From positions 482,916-546,915 of the forward strand of contig NZ_QEHM01000003.1 of assembly GCF_003116585.1 (NCBI RefSeq): a stretch of 64,000 nucleotides of DNA, written 5' to 3'. The notes under the pieces were generated by a model, which saw nothing but the letters and a program-made list of their open reading frames with translations, did not search any database and was not told where the DNA came from. Origin of the DNA: Albibacillus kandeliae. Lineage in GTDB: Bacteria; Pseudomonadota; Alphaproteobacteria; Rhodobacterales; Rhodobacteraceae. A program made the position numbers and the translations under genes. Below are positions 34,926 to 44,626 of this stretch, one piece after another (position 1 is the first letter of the stretch; each line of letters opens with the position of its first letter).

Positions 34926-37178
34926 ATGAGCCATATCCCCACCAAGGCCGAGATCCTCGAGTGGATCGCGAGCCACCCGAACCTGAATTCCAAGCGCGAT
35001 ATCGCCAAGGCCTTTGGGATCAAGGGCGCGGCCCGGATCGACCTGAAGCGCATGCTGAAGGAGCTGGAAGCCGAGGGTCACCTTGAGAAGCGCAAGCGCG
35101 CCTACGGTGACCCGGACCGGCTGCCCCCCGTCACCGTGCTGCAGGTGAAAGCCCCGGACGAGAACGGCGACCTGTTTGCCCGCGCGCTGGAATGGCACGG
35201 CGAGGGGGTGGAGCCCATCGTTCTGGTGATCCCGCGCGCGTCGGATCCGGCTTTGGGGGAAGGGGACCGCATCCTTGCCAAGCTGGCCGTGGTGCACGAG
35301 GCCGATCACAACTACGAGGCGCGGCTGATCCGCCGTATCGGGACCAACCCGAAGAAGGTGCTGGGCATCTTCCGCAAGACCGCCGAGGGCGGGCGGATCG
35401 TGCCCATCGACAAGTCCGGCAGCACCGAATGGCAGGTGCCCGAGGAGTCGCGCCACGGCGCGAAGGACGGCGAACTGGTCGAGGCCGAGCAATCGGGGCC
35501 CAAGGGCCGCATGGGCCTGCCCCGCGCCCGCGTCACCGACCGGCTGGGCGACCCGGCTGCGCCCAAGGCGGTGTCGCTGATCGCCATTCACCAGCACGGC
35601 ATCCCCGACCAGTTTCCCGACGCGGTGATCGAGGAGGCTGACAAGGCCAGACCTGCCGGTCTGAAGGGCCGGGACGACCTCCGCGAGCTGCCGCTGCTGA
35701 CCATCGACCCCTCGGACGCGCGCGACCACGACGACGCCTGCTTTGCCGAGGCGGACGAGGACCCGAACAACCCCGAGGGGCATGTCATCTGGGTCGCCAT
35801 CGCCGACGTGGCCCATTACGTGACTCCGGGCTCGGCGCTTGACCGCGAGGCGCGCAAGCGGGGCAACTCCAGCTATTTCCCCGACCGCGTGGTGCCGATG
35901 CTGCCGGACCGGCTGTCGGGCGACCTCTGCTCGCTGCACGAGGGCGTGCCGCGCGCGGTGCTTGCCCTGCGCATCCAGATCGACAAGGACGGCCAGAAGA
36001 TCGGGCACCGGTTCTGCCGGGGCCTCATGCGCTCGGCCGCCTCGCTGAACTACCAGGAGGTTCAGGCCGCCTTTGACGGGCAGCCGAACGACAAGACGGA
36101 ACCGCTGATGGAGCCGGTGATCAAACCGCTCTACGCCGCCTACGCGGCGCTGGTCCGCGCCCGCGAGAAACGTCAGCCGCTCGACCTCGACCTGCCGGAA
36201 CGCAAGATCGTGCTGTCGGACGAGGGCAAGGTCCTGTCGGTCAACTTCCGCGAGCGGCTTGATGCGCACCGGCTGATCGAGGAGTTCATGGTGCTGGCCA
36301 ACGTCTGCGCCGCCGAAACCCTGATTGCCAAGAAATCGCCGCTGCTGTTCCGGGTGCACGAGGAGCCCTCGCCCGAGAAGCTCGACAGCCTGCGCCAGAC
36401 CGCGCAGGAGGCCGGGTACAGCCTCGCCAAGGGGCAGGTGCTGCAGACCCGCCACCTTAACCAGCTGCTGAGCCAGGCGGCGGGCAGTGACGATGCCGAG
36501 CTGATCAACCTTTCGACCCTGCGGTCGATGACGCAGGCCTATTACAGCCCCGAGAACTTCGGTCACTTCGGGCTGGCGCTGCGCCACTACGCGCACTTCA
36601 CCTCGCCGATCCGGCGCTATGCCGACCTGATCGTCCACCGCGCGCTGATCAAGGCGCATGGCTGGGGCAAGGACGGCCTAAGCCCCGACGAGATCGAGGG
36701 GCTCGACAAGACCGCGACCCATATCTCGGACACCGAGCGCCGCTCGATGATGGCCGAACGCGACACCACCGACCGTTACCTTGCCGCCTATCTGAGCGAG
36801 CGGGTGGGCAACGAGTTCAGCGGGCGGATCAGCGGTATCGCCCGTTTCGGGGCCTTTGTGAAGCTGGACGAGACCGGTGCGGACGGGCTGATTCCCATCC
36901 GGTCGCTGGGGCGCGAGTATTTCCATTTCGACCGCGAGGCCGGGACTCTGATGGGCTCGGACACCGGGCTGCTGATCGGCATCGGCCAGCGGGTCACGGT
37001 GCGGCTGACCGAGGCAACGCCGGTGACGGGCGGGCTGGAGCTGGAATTGCTCTCGCTGGAGGACAAGGAACTGCCGCGCGCGCCCTCGCCCGCCGGCCGC
37101 AGCCCGCGCCGCAAGGTCTCTTCGCACAAGCGCAAGACCGACAAGGTCAAGCGCAAGGTCGCCCGCCGACGCCGCTAG
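34926..37178 (+). CDS. rnr: Ribonuclease R
   Basis: A 750-residue 3'-5' exoribonuclease of the RNB family acting on structured RNA. An N-terminal winged-helix/cold-shock region (1-230) precedes the RNB domain, whose catalytic acids lie in TIDPSDARDHDDA (Asp261, Asp267, Asp269, Asp270). The C-terminal S1 domain (about 630-715) begins FSGRISGIARFGAFVKL, and a basic tail of lysines and arginines (residues about 725-750) should bind RNA. Helix-turn-helix residues KRDIAKAFGIKGAARIDLKR open the protein. Monocistronic; no terminator T-tract was seen behind it. Confidence 0.97.
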   Translation: MSHIPTKAEILEWIASHPNLNSKRDIAKAFGIKGAARIDLKRMLKELEAEGHLEKRKRAYGDPDRLPPVTVLQVKAPDENGDLFARALEWHGEGVEPIVLVIPRASDPALGEGDRILAKLAVVHEADHNYEARLIRRIGTNPKKVLGIFRKTAEGGRIVPIDKSGSTEWQVPEESRHGAKDGELVEAEQSGPKGRMGLPRARVTDRLGDPAAPKAVSLIAIHQHGIPDQFPDAVIEEADKARPAGLKGRDDLRELPLLTIDPSDARDHDDACFAEADEDPNNPEGHVIWVAIADVAHYVTPGSALDREARKRGNSSYFPDRVVPMLPDRLSGDLCSLHEGVPRAVLALRIQIDKDGQKIGHRFCRGLMRSAASLNYQEVQAAFDGQPNDKTEPLMEPVIKPLYAAYAALVRAREKRQPLDLDLPERKIVLSDEGKVLSVNFRERLDAHRLIEEFMVLANVCAAETLIAKKSPLLFRVHEEPSPEKLDSLRQTAQEAGYSLAKGQVLQTRHLNQLLSQAAGSDDAELINLSTLRSMTQAYYSPENFGHFGLALRHYAHFTSPIRRYADLIVHRALIKAHGWGKDGLSPDEIEGLDKTATHISDTERRSMMAERDTTDRYLAAYLSERVGNEFSGRISGIARFGAFVKLDETGADGLIPIRSLGREYFHFDREAGTLMGSDTGLLIGIGQRVTVRLTEATPVTGGLELELLSLEDKELPRAPSPAGRSPRRKVSSHKRKTDKVKRKVARRRR

Positions 37179-37299
37179 GGCGCCGCTGGGGCGTCGCCGC
37201 CACGGCCCCGGCGAGAGCCCGCGCCTGCGCGCTGACGCGCTTTGCGGCGTGCCACTTTCGGGTTAGACTGATGTCCGAGCAGATAAGCAGGACATAACA

Positions 37300-38661
37300 A
37301 TGCGCATGATCATAAGTGCGGGGTTCCTTGCCACGATTCAGGCCAGCGCGGCGGTCGCAGAACCGCCCATGACCTCCATCAGACCGATGCCGCGGCCCGC
37401 CGTGAGCATGGGCGCAGTCTATCTGGCTGCGAACGACGTGGTGGAAAGCCTGCGGCCCGAACCCCGGCCGAAAGCCACCACGACGCTGGCGGCCAAGACC
37501 ATCCCCGCGAGGGCAACGACGGAGCTGGATTTGACAGCGGATGCAGCGGGATTCCCCGGCTGGGTGAGCGCGTTCCGGCAGCGGGCGCTGGCGCAGGGCA
37601 TTCGCGCCGACGTGCTGGACCGGTCGTTCCGGGACGTGACCTTTGACGAGAGCGTGATCCGGCTAGACCGCAACCAATCGGAGTTCGTGAAACCGATCTG
37701 GGAGTATCTCGACAGCGCCGTGTCGGAGAGCCGGATTACCAACGGCAAGGCCCAGTTGGCCAAGTATGGCCCCGTGCTGGACCGGATCGAACGCCAGTAC
37801 GGTGTCGACAAGCAGGCCGTGCTGGCGATCTGGGGCATGGAGACGAATTACGGGACGTTCCGCGGCTCCAGCAACACCATCCGCAGTCTCGCGACGCTGG
37901 CCTACGAGGGCCGCCGCGCAGATTTCTTCGAGGCCGAACTGATCCAGGCGCTTAAGATCATCCAGGGGGGGCACGTCACCCCCGAGCAGATGAAGGGCAG
38001 CTGGGCCGGTGCCATGGGGCACACCCAGTTCATGCCCTCCTCGTTCTGGGCGCATGCGGTCGATTTCACCGGCGACGGCAAGCGCGACCTGTGGTCCGAC
38101 GACCCGTCGGACGCGCTGGCCTCGACGGCCTCGTACCTCAAGCACTTCGGCTGGACCAAGGGCCAGCCCTGGGGCGTCGAGGTACAGCTGCCGCCCGGGT
38201 TCGACTTTACCCTCGCCAACCGGTCGATCATGAAGTCGCCCGGCGAATGGTCGGCCATGGGCGTGCGCGACATGGACGGTCGCGCGGTCCGCGACTACGG
38301 CGAGGCGTCGATCCTGCTGCCTGCGGGCGGACGCGGTGCGGCCTTCATGATCTTCGGGAACTTCCGGGTGATCGAGCGCTACAACCCGGCGGATGCCTAC
38401 GTGATCGGTGTCGGCCATCTGGGCGACCGGATCATGGGCGGCCCGCCGATCCGGGGGGCCTGGCCGCGCGGAGACCGGGGTTTGACCCTGGCCGAGCGGA
38501 AAGAGTTGCAGCAGCGGCTGACCGCGCGCGGTTTCGATACCGAGATGATCGACGGGCGCATCGGCCCCCGCACCATCAGCGCCCTGCGCTCCTACCAGAT
38601 CGCCGAGGGGATCATGCCGGATGGGTACCCCTCGCTGCGGCTGCTGGAGCGGATGCGGTGA
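37300..38661 (+). CDS. Lytic murein transglycosylase (MltB/SLT_2 family), second copy
   Basis: A 453-residue exported transglycosylase with an N-terminal signal (MRMIISAGFLATIQASAAVA) and then a Pro/Thr-rich linker (about 21-80) absent from the paralogue at 20626-21765. The SLT_2 domain (about 85-380) has catalytic Glu181 in IWGMETNYGTFRG and GSWAGAMGHTQFMPSSFW. The C-terminus (about 395-453) is a PG_binding_1 domain. It lacks a lipobox, so it is probably soluble in the periplasm, unlike the lipoprotein paralogue. A strong terminator follows at 38684-38708. Confidence 0.93.
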   Translation: MRMIISAGFLATIQASAAVAEPPMTSIRPMPRPAVSMGAVYLAANDVVESLRPEPRPKATTTLAAKTIPARATTELDLTADAAGFPGWVSAFRQRALAQGIRADVLDRSFRDVTFDESVIRLDRNQSEFVKPIWEYLDSAVSESRITNGKAQLAKYGPVLDRIERQYGVDKQAVLAIWGMETNYGTFRGSSNTIRSLATLAYEGRRADFFEAELIQALKIIQGGHVTPEQMKGSWAGAMGHTQFMPSSFWAHAVDFTGDGKRDLWSDDPSDALASTASYLKHFGWTKGQPWGVEVQLPPGFDFTLANRSIMKSPGEWSAMGVRDMDGRAVRDYGEASILLPAGGRGAAFMIFGNFRVIERYNPADAYVIGVGHLGDRIMGGPPIRGAWPRGDRGLTLAERKELQQRLTARGFDTEMIDGRIGPRTISALRSYQIAEGIMPDGYPSLRLLERMR

Positions 38662-38683
38662 GGCCTCGGCGGATTTGAGAGAG

Positions 38684-38708
38684 AGAGCGCCCTACGGGGC
38701 GCTCTTTT
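38684..38708 (+). terminator. Rho-independent terminator
   Basis: AGAGCGCCC pairs with GGGCGCTCT around a TACG loop and is followed by TTT. It ends the transglycosylase transcript and also lies 24 nt beyond the convergent permease gene. Confidence 0.85.
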
Positions 38709-38731
38709 CGTTAGTCCCAACGCTCCCCGGC

Positions 38732-39922
38732 TCAGCCGGGGCTCATGCCCCGCAGGCGTTCGGAGCGGCGGCGCAGCATTTCGACGACGGTCAGCAGGCC
38801 GATGGAGATCACCACAAGGATGGTCGCGACCGCGAGGATGGTCGGGCTGATCTGTTCCCGCAGACCGATGAACATCTGCCAAGGCAGTGTCTTTTGCCCC
38901 GCCGAGCCGACGAAGAGCACCACCACCACCTCGTCGAAGGAGGTGATGAAGGCGAAGAGGGCGCCCGAGATCACGCCGGGCAGGATCAGCGGCATCTGCA
39001 CGCGGAAGAAGGTCGTGACCGGGTCGGCCCCCATGTTGGCCGCGGCGCGGGTCAGCGAGTTGTCGAAGCCGACCAGCGTCGCCGTCACGGTGATGATCAC
39101 GAAGGGAATGCCCAGCGCGGCATGGGCGAGCACGACGCCGATGTAGGTGCCCTGCAGCCCGATCCGGGAGTAGAAGAAATACATGCCCGCCGCCGAGATG
39201 ATCAGCGGCACGATCATCGGCGAGATCAGGATAGCCATGATCGCGCGGCGGAAGGGCACATGCGGCTGGCTGAGACCGATTGCCGCCAGCGTGCCGAAGC
39301 CGACCGAGAGCAGCGTCGCCACCGGCGCGATCAGGACCGAGTTCTTCAGCGCCTGCTGCCAGTCGGAGTTGGTGAAGAAGTCGCGGTAGTGCTTGAGCGA
39401 GTAGCCTGCCGGATCGAACCGGAGCATCTCGGGCGTGAAGGTGAAGAAGTCCTGCGCGTTGAAGCTGAGGGGCATCACCACGAGGATCGGCGTGATCAGG
39501 AAGACGAAGATCGCACCGCAGATCACCCGAAAGGCGTAGTACCACAGAACCTGGCCGCTGGTCAGGTAGGGCACCAGCTTGGCCCGGTAGCGGTTGAAGC
39601 CGATCCAGTAGATGAACCAGCCGAAGAACCAGCCGAACAGCAGGCCCATCACCAGCCCGGGGAGGCCGCCGAAGAGGAAGCCGCCCAGCGCGAACAGGGC
39701 GAGGATGCCCCAGCGGACCGCCTTTTCGGCGGAGCGCCCCAGCACCTCGATCGCGAGGAACGACAGCGCGCCCAGCAGCAGCGCGCCCACCACGATGCCG
39801 AGCAGGGAAGAACCCTGCGCGGCGCCGACGAAGATGCCGGCGAAGGCGCCTGCCGCAGCGGCGACGGCGACGTGAAAGCCGAGGGGTTTCTTGAAGGTAT
39901 CGGTCAGGACGATGTCGCTCAT
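38732..39922 (-). CDS. ABC transporter permease, PotC-like with extra N-terminal membrane domain
   Basis: A 396-residue inner-membrane permease. Residues about 126-390 match the PotC/PotI permease, with EAA-loop region RAAANMGADPVTTFFRVQMP. The first 110 residues are unusual: four glycine-rich hydrophobic helices (about 16-33, 38-61, 70-85, 87-108) before the canonical first helix (about 128-150). Ordinary PotC proteins are about 260-280 residues. It lies 5 nt after the partner permease and is last in the operon. Polyamine specificity is not proven. Confidence 0.88.
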   Translation of the reverse strand: MSDIVLTDTFKKPLGFHVAVAAAAGAFAGIFVGAAQGSSLLGIVVGALLLGALSFLAIEVLGRSAEKAVRWGILALFALGGFLFGGLPGLVMGLLFGWFFGWFIYWIGFNRYRAKLVPYLTSGQVLWYYAFRVICGAIFVFLITPILVVMPLSFNAQDFFTFTPEMLRFDPAGYSLKHYRDFFTNSDWQQALKNSVLIAPVATLLSVGFGTLAAIGLSQPHVPFRRAIMAILISPMIVPLIISAAGMYFFYSRIGLQGTYIGVVLAHAALGIPFVIITVTATLVGFDNSLTRAAANMGADPVTTFFRVQMPLILPGVISGALFAFITSFDEVVVVLFVGSAGQKTLPWQMFIGLREQISPTILAVATILVVISIGLLTVVEMLRRRSERLRGMSPG

Positions 39923-39927
39923 GTCGC

Positions 39928-41685
39928 TTACCCCAGTTTCACGTTGTCGATGCCGACGATGCGGTCATAGGCCCAGTAGAGCAGCAGCACGACGCCCAGC
40001 AGGATCGTCCCCAGCGCGGCGGCGAGGCCCCAGTTGAGCGAGGACGAGATGTGATAGGCGATCCGGTTCGAGATGAACGTGCCGGTGGTGCCGCCCACGA
40101 TCTCGGGCGTGATGTAGTAGCCGATCGACAGGATGAAGACGAGGATGGAGCCGGCGCCGATCCCGGGCACGGTCTGCGGGAAGTAGACCCGCCAGAAGGC
40201 CGTCCAATTGGTTGCCCCAAGCGATTTGGCCGCGCGCAGGTAGGTGGGCGGGATCGTCTGCATCACCGAGTACATCGGCAGGATCATGAAGGGCAGCAGG
40301 ATGTGGGTCATCGCCACGATGGTGCCGAACTGGTTGTTGATCATCACCAGACGGTTGCCATCTGCCACCAGCCCCAGCCAGACCAGCGTGTCGTTGATGA
40401 CGCCCTGTTGCTGGAGCATGATCTTCCAGGCCGAGGTCCGCACCAGCAGCGAGGTCCAGAACGGCAGCAGCACGAGGATCATCAGCAGGTTCGCCTTGCG
40501 CGCGGGCAGGTTCGCGAGGATCCAGGCGACCGGATAGCCGAGCAGGATGCAGGAGCCGGTGATCACGAGGCTCATGAACAGAGTGCGCTTGAACAGCTTG
40601 AGATAGATGCGCTGGTTCTCGGGGCGCGCATCGATGCCCTCGGGCGTCTTCATCAGGTCGACGGAATTGAGGAAGTAGCCCGAGGTGTACTTGGGAGAGT
40701 AGATCTTGATGGTCTGCCAGTTCTCGATCTTGCCCCAGTCCTTGTCGATGTCGAGGAAGGTGGTCTTGAAATCGGGCGCGGGGAGATCGGCGAGGTTTTC
40801 GGTGACAGCCAGCAGTTCGGCCTGACCCGGTCCGCTATAGGACTGGATCTTTTCGACCGTACCGGGGGCGTTCAGATCCTGCGCGAAGGCGGCATAGACG
40901 GCCTCCCACGGATCCTCCTCGGCAACCACGTCGCCATCGGCCAGCACGGTGAAGACCGCGAAGTCGGAATAGGCGGCGACGGTTGCGGGCAGCATTTGGG
41001 CTGCTTCGGCTGAGGGTGTGAAGTTCAGGTCGATATCTTCAAGGGCGGTCGGGCACGCTTTATAGAAAATACCGCGAATGACGCACCAGAACCGGGAAAT
41101 GATCGATCTTGGCGATTGTCCTATGAGCTGCATGTACTGCAGGCGATGGCTTTCGAGAACCTCTTCCCCGCCTTCGCCGCTCATCAGCGCGTACCAGAAG
41201 GCACCGTCGTCCCACGACTTGTCGATCTTCTTGAGGGTCTTCTGATAGTCCTTGCCGAGGTCATCGAGGTTCCGGCCCGTCGAACGGAACAGCGAGGAGA
41301 TGCCGGTCTGTTCATAGTTCAGGCGGGTGCCAAGCTTGGTGTGCTCCTTGGCCTCGGCGGCGATGAACAGGTCGAAGTAGAGCGCCTGGTAGACCGCTTC
41401 GGAGGGGGTCTCGCCGCTGGCGCCATCCCAGCTGGCCAGTTCCTCGACCGTGTCGGGCAGCGTGTTGGCGACGATGTCGTTCTCGACCGAACGGAACAGC
41501 ATGTCTGCGATCGGCGCGATGAAGGTCACCAGCACGAAGAGCAGGAGCGGTGCGATCAGCAGCAGCGCGCGTATCTTCTGCATCCGCAGGGCGCGGGCGA
41601 GGCTGCGTTTCAGCGGCGTGCCGTCCGCCGCGAGCATCGGGCCGGGTTTGCCCCTGGCCGTGGTATCGTGTGTCGCGTCGGTCAT
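39928..41685 (-). CDS. ABC transporter permease, PotB-like with very large periplasmic insertion
   Basis: A 585-residue permease, about twice the length of PotB. Helix 1 is at about 40-62; helices 2-6 begin at about 367 and include the EAA loop RAAKSLGATNWTAFWRVYFP. Between them (about 70-360) lies an insertion of about 290 residues. It contains two related segments, each starting LP-TV, then EAVY, and ending IDK-W (LPDTV 76-80 ... EAVY 96-99 ... IDKSWDD 154-160; LPATV 232-236 ... EAVY 261-264 ... IDKDWGK 313-319), suggesting an internal duplication. ATGA overlap with the DUF1330 gene upstream. Related permeases with one such insertion exist from memory. Confidence 0.88.
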   Translation of the reverse strand: MTDATHDTTARGKPGPMLAADGTPLKRSLARALRMQKIRALLLIAPLLLFVLVTFIAPIADMLFRSVENDIVANTLPDTVEELASWDGASGETPSEAVYQALYFDLFIAAEAKEHTKLGTRLNYEQTGISSLFRSTGRNLDDLGKDYQKTLKKIDKSWDDGAFWYALMSGEGGEEVLESHRLQYMQLIGQSPRSIISRFWCVIRGIFYKACPTALEDIDLNFTPSAEAAQMLPATVAAYSDFAVFTVLADGDVVAEEDPWEAVYAAFAQDLNAPGTVEKIQSYSGPGQAELLAVTENLADLPAPDFKTTFLDIDKDWGKIENWQTIKIYSPKYTSGYFLNSVDLMKTPEGIDARPENQRIYLKLFKRTLFMSLVITGSCILLGYPVAWILANLPARKANLLMILVLLPFWTSLLVRTSAWKIMLQQQGVINDTLVWLGLVADGNRLVMINNQFGTIVAMTHILLPFMILPMYSVMQTIPPTYLRAAKSLGATNWTAFWRVYFPQTVPGIGAGSILVFILSIGYYITPEIVGGTTGTFISNRIAYHISSSLNWGLAAALGTILLGVVLLLYWAYDRIVGIDNVKLG

Positions 41686-41972
41686 GGTTGCCCCTCGATG
41701 ATCACGATGTCGCTGTCGGAATGCGCCATCCGGATTTTGGCGGCCGCCTGGTAGGCCTCGGAATGATAGCAGGCCCGGGCGGTTGCGAAGTCGGGGAACT
41801 CGATGATGACGTGGCGGTCCTTCTGCGGAGTCTCGGGCGTCTCGGTCTGCCCGCCGCGCACAAGGAACCTCCCGCCGAAACTTTCGACGACCGGAGTATC
41901 GAGGCGGACGTATTCCGCGTACTCCTCCGGATTTTTGACCGTCACATGTACGATCCAGTAGCCTTTTGGCAT
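41682..41972 (-). CDS. DUF1330 domain protein
   Basis: A 96-residue DUF1330 protein with ferredoxin-like fold signatures: GYWIVHVTVKNPEEYAEYV, GGRFLVRGGQTE and IEFPDFATARACYHSEAYQAA. The family is widespread but of unknown function. It lies between the solute-binding protein and the permease in a polyamine-type ABC operon and is coupled to the permease by ATGA, so it is expected to be translated with it. Placement suggests a role with the imported compound, possibly binding or turnover; this is inference. Confidence 0.9.
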   Translation of the reverse strand: MPKGYWIVHVTVKNPEEYAEYVRLDTPVVESFGGRFLVRGGQTETPETPQKDRHVIIEFPDFATARACYHSEAYQAAAKIRMAHSDSDIVIIEGQP

Positions 41973-42039
41973 TTGTTCTTGTCCCCGTTGGCGGCGGGGC
42001 CCGCTATCTCCGGGCCCCGCGCAGTCGTGTCAGGCGGCC

Positions 42040-43149
42040 TTACTTGGCGAGCCAGGCCTGGAACTTGGCGTCGATGTCGTCACGGTAGTCGGACCAGAAG
42101 GCGTACTGGGTGACGAAGACGTTCTTGGCGTTGGCCGGATCGGTCGGCATGTGCTCGGCCATCTCGATGCCCAGTTCGGCATGCTTGCCGACCAGCGGAG
42201 CGGAGGACGCACGGGCCGGGCCGTAGGAGATGTAGGCAGCCTGATCGGCCAGACGCTGGGTGTCGGTGGCGAAGAACAGGAAGTCCATCACGCGGGCCAG
42301 ACGGTCTTCGGGCAGACCATCGGGAATGACCCAGCCGTCAAAGTCCAGCATCTCGGCGTCCCAGAGCATGCCGATCGGCTGGTTCTGCTCGGCGATGGCC
42401 GAGAACAGGCGGCCATTGTAGGTGGAGCCCATGAAGATTTCGCCATCGGCCAGCAGCTGCGGCGTGTCGGCACCGGCGGTCCACCAGATCACCTGATCCT
42501 TGATGGTGCCGAGCTTGGCGAGCGCGCGTTCCTGGCCTTCTTCGGTGGCCAGCACGTCATAGATTTCTTCCTTCGGCACGCCGTCGCACAGCAGGGCCCA
42601 TTCGACGTTTGCCAGCGGACGCTTGTTCAGCGCGCGCTTGCCCGGGTACTTGTCGAGGTCGAAAAGCGCGCAGATGTCGCTCGGGGGCTCGGTGCCATCG
42701 GGAACCATGTCGGTGCGGTAGCCGACGGTGGTCGAGAACACGATCTGCGGGATGAAGCAGTCGGAAACGATGGAGTCACCGAAGTCGTCGGAGGCCGAGG
42801 TGCCATCGGGCGCGGCCGCGAGGGACTCGTCGAAGTCGACTTCCATCGCCAGACCTTCGTCGCAGAGGCGGATCGAGTCGGCGGCTTCGACATCGACCAG
42901 GTCCCAGGTGATGTTGCCGGCTTCGTTCATCGCGCGCAGCTTGGCCACGGCTTCGGCCGAGCTCTCGTCCCAGACGACGGTGACTTCGGGGTGCTCTGCC
43001 AGGTAGGGCTCCACGTAGGCCTTGAGCTGGGACTTCTGGTAGGCCCCGCCCCAGGACACGATGGTCATCTCGTTGGCCATGTCGGCGAGCGCCGGGCCGG
43101 ACAAGATGGCCAGTGCCGACGTCACCATCAGTGATTTGGTGAATCTCAT
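42040..43149 (-). CDS. Extracellular solute-binding protein, PotD/PotF-like
   Basis: A 369-residue periplasmic binding protein with signal peptide MRFTKSLMVTSALAILSGPALA. The mature start MTIVSWGGAYQKSQLKAYVEP and AKLRAMNEAGNITWDLVDVE are typical of the spermidine/putrescine-type cluster, though the diagnostic polyamine-binding aspartates of PotD are not obvious to me. The ATG at 43149 is chosen at the signal with GGGAG just upstream; a frame from 43248 would add 33 residues. It follows the ATPase by 103 nt, and DUF1330 follows it after 67 nt. Confidence 0.9.
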   Translation of the reverse strand: MRFTKSLMVTSALAILSGPALADMANEMTIVSWGGAYQKSQLKAYVEPYLAEHPEVTVVWDESSAEAVAKLRAMNEAGNITWDLVDVEAADSIRLCDEGLAMEVDFDESLAAAPDGTSASDDFGDSIVSDCFIPQIVFSTTVGYRTDMVPDGTEPPSDICALFDLDKYPGKRALNKRPLANVEWALLCDGVPKEEIYDVLATEEGQERALAKLGTIKDQVIWWTAGADTPQLLADGEIFMGSTYNGRLFSAIAEQNQPIGMLWDAEMLDFDGWVIPDGLPEDRLARVMDFLFFATDTQRLADQAAYISYGPARASSAPLVGKHAELGIEMAEHMPTDPANAKNVFVTQYAFWSDYRDDIDAKFQAWLAK

Positions 43150-43252
43150 AGTTAACTCCCGTTGTGTCCGTACTGTTGTGCAGACCGCCTTTACGGACGG
43201 ATAGGCGCGGTCCACTGAAGCATCCGGCCAATTGGCGGCCGGGTGCATGACC

Positions 43253-44356
<1,104 letters not shown>

Positions 44357-44626
44357 AACGGCTCCCCTTGGACTTTCGCAGTTATTGGGTCTGCGATTTG
44401 TATTTTTGAACGTCGGTCAAAGCGTCTGTTCATGTCCGAATGTAATCACAGTCGCCAAGGGGATTGCAACCAACTCGAAGAAAATCGCCGGAACGGCGCC
44501 TATCTCAGACTGTTTCTTGAACTTTTGCGCGGGGAATGCTGCGGTCCGGGGAATGATTCACGGGTTCTGGATGCGCGCGATCCGCGTATTGTCACCTTAA
44601 CGATTGTCTGAACCGAGGAGGTCTTC
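44357..44626. promoter_or_regulatory. Divergent control region, ABC operon and M24 hydrolase
   Basis: 270 bp separate the two divergent starts, the longest gap in the window. It is locally AT-rich (TTTGTATTTTTGAACG near 44396) and must hold two promoters. GAGGAGG lies about 5 nt before the hydrolase start. I did not find a convincing palindrome or riboswitch. Confidence 0.45.

Noticed and set aside
34605-36659. Long minus-strand frame opposite rnr (about 684 codons)
   Set aside because: Composition is low-complexity and it runs antisense to a complete RNase R.
41030-41130. Slightly AT-rich stretch in the PotB-like permease, considered as an insertion scar
   Set aside because: The reading frame continues, and no terminal repeats or target duplication were seen.
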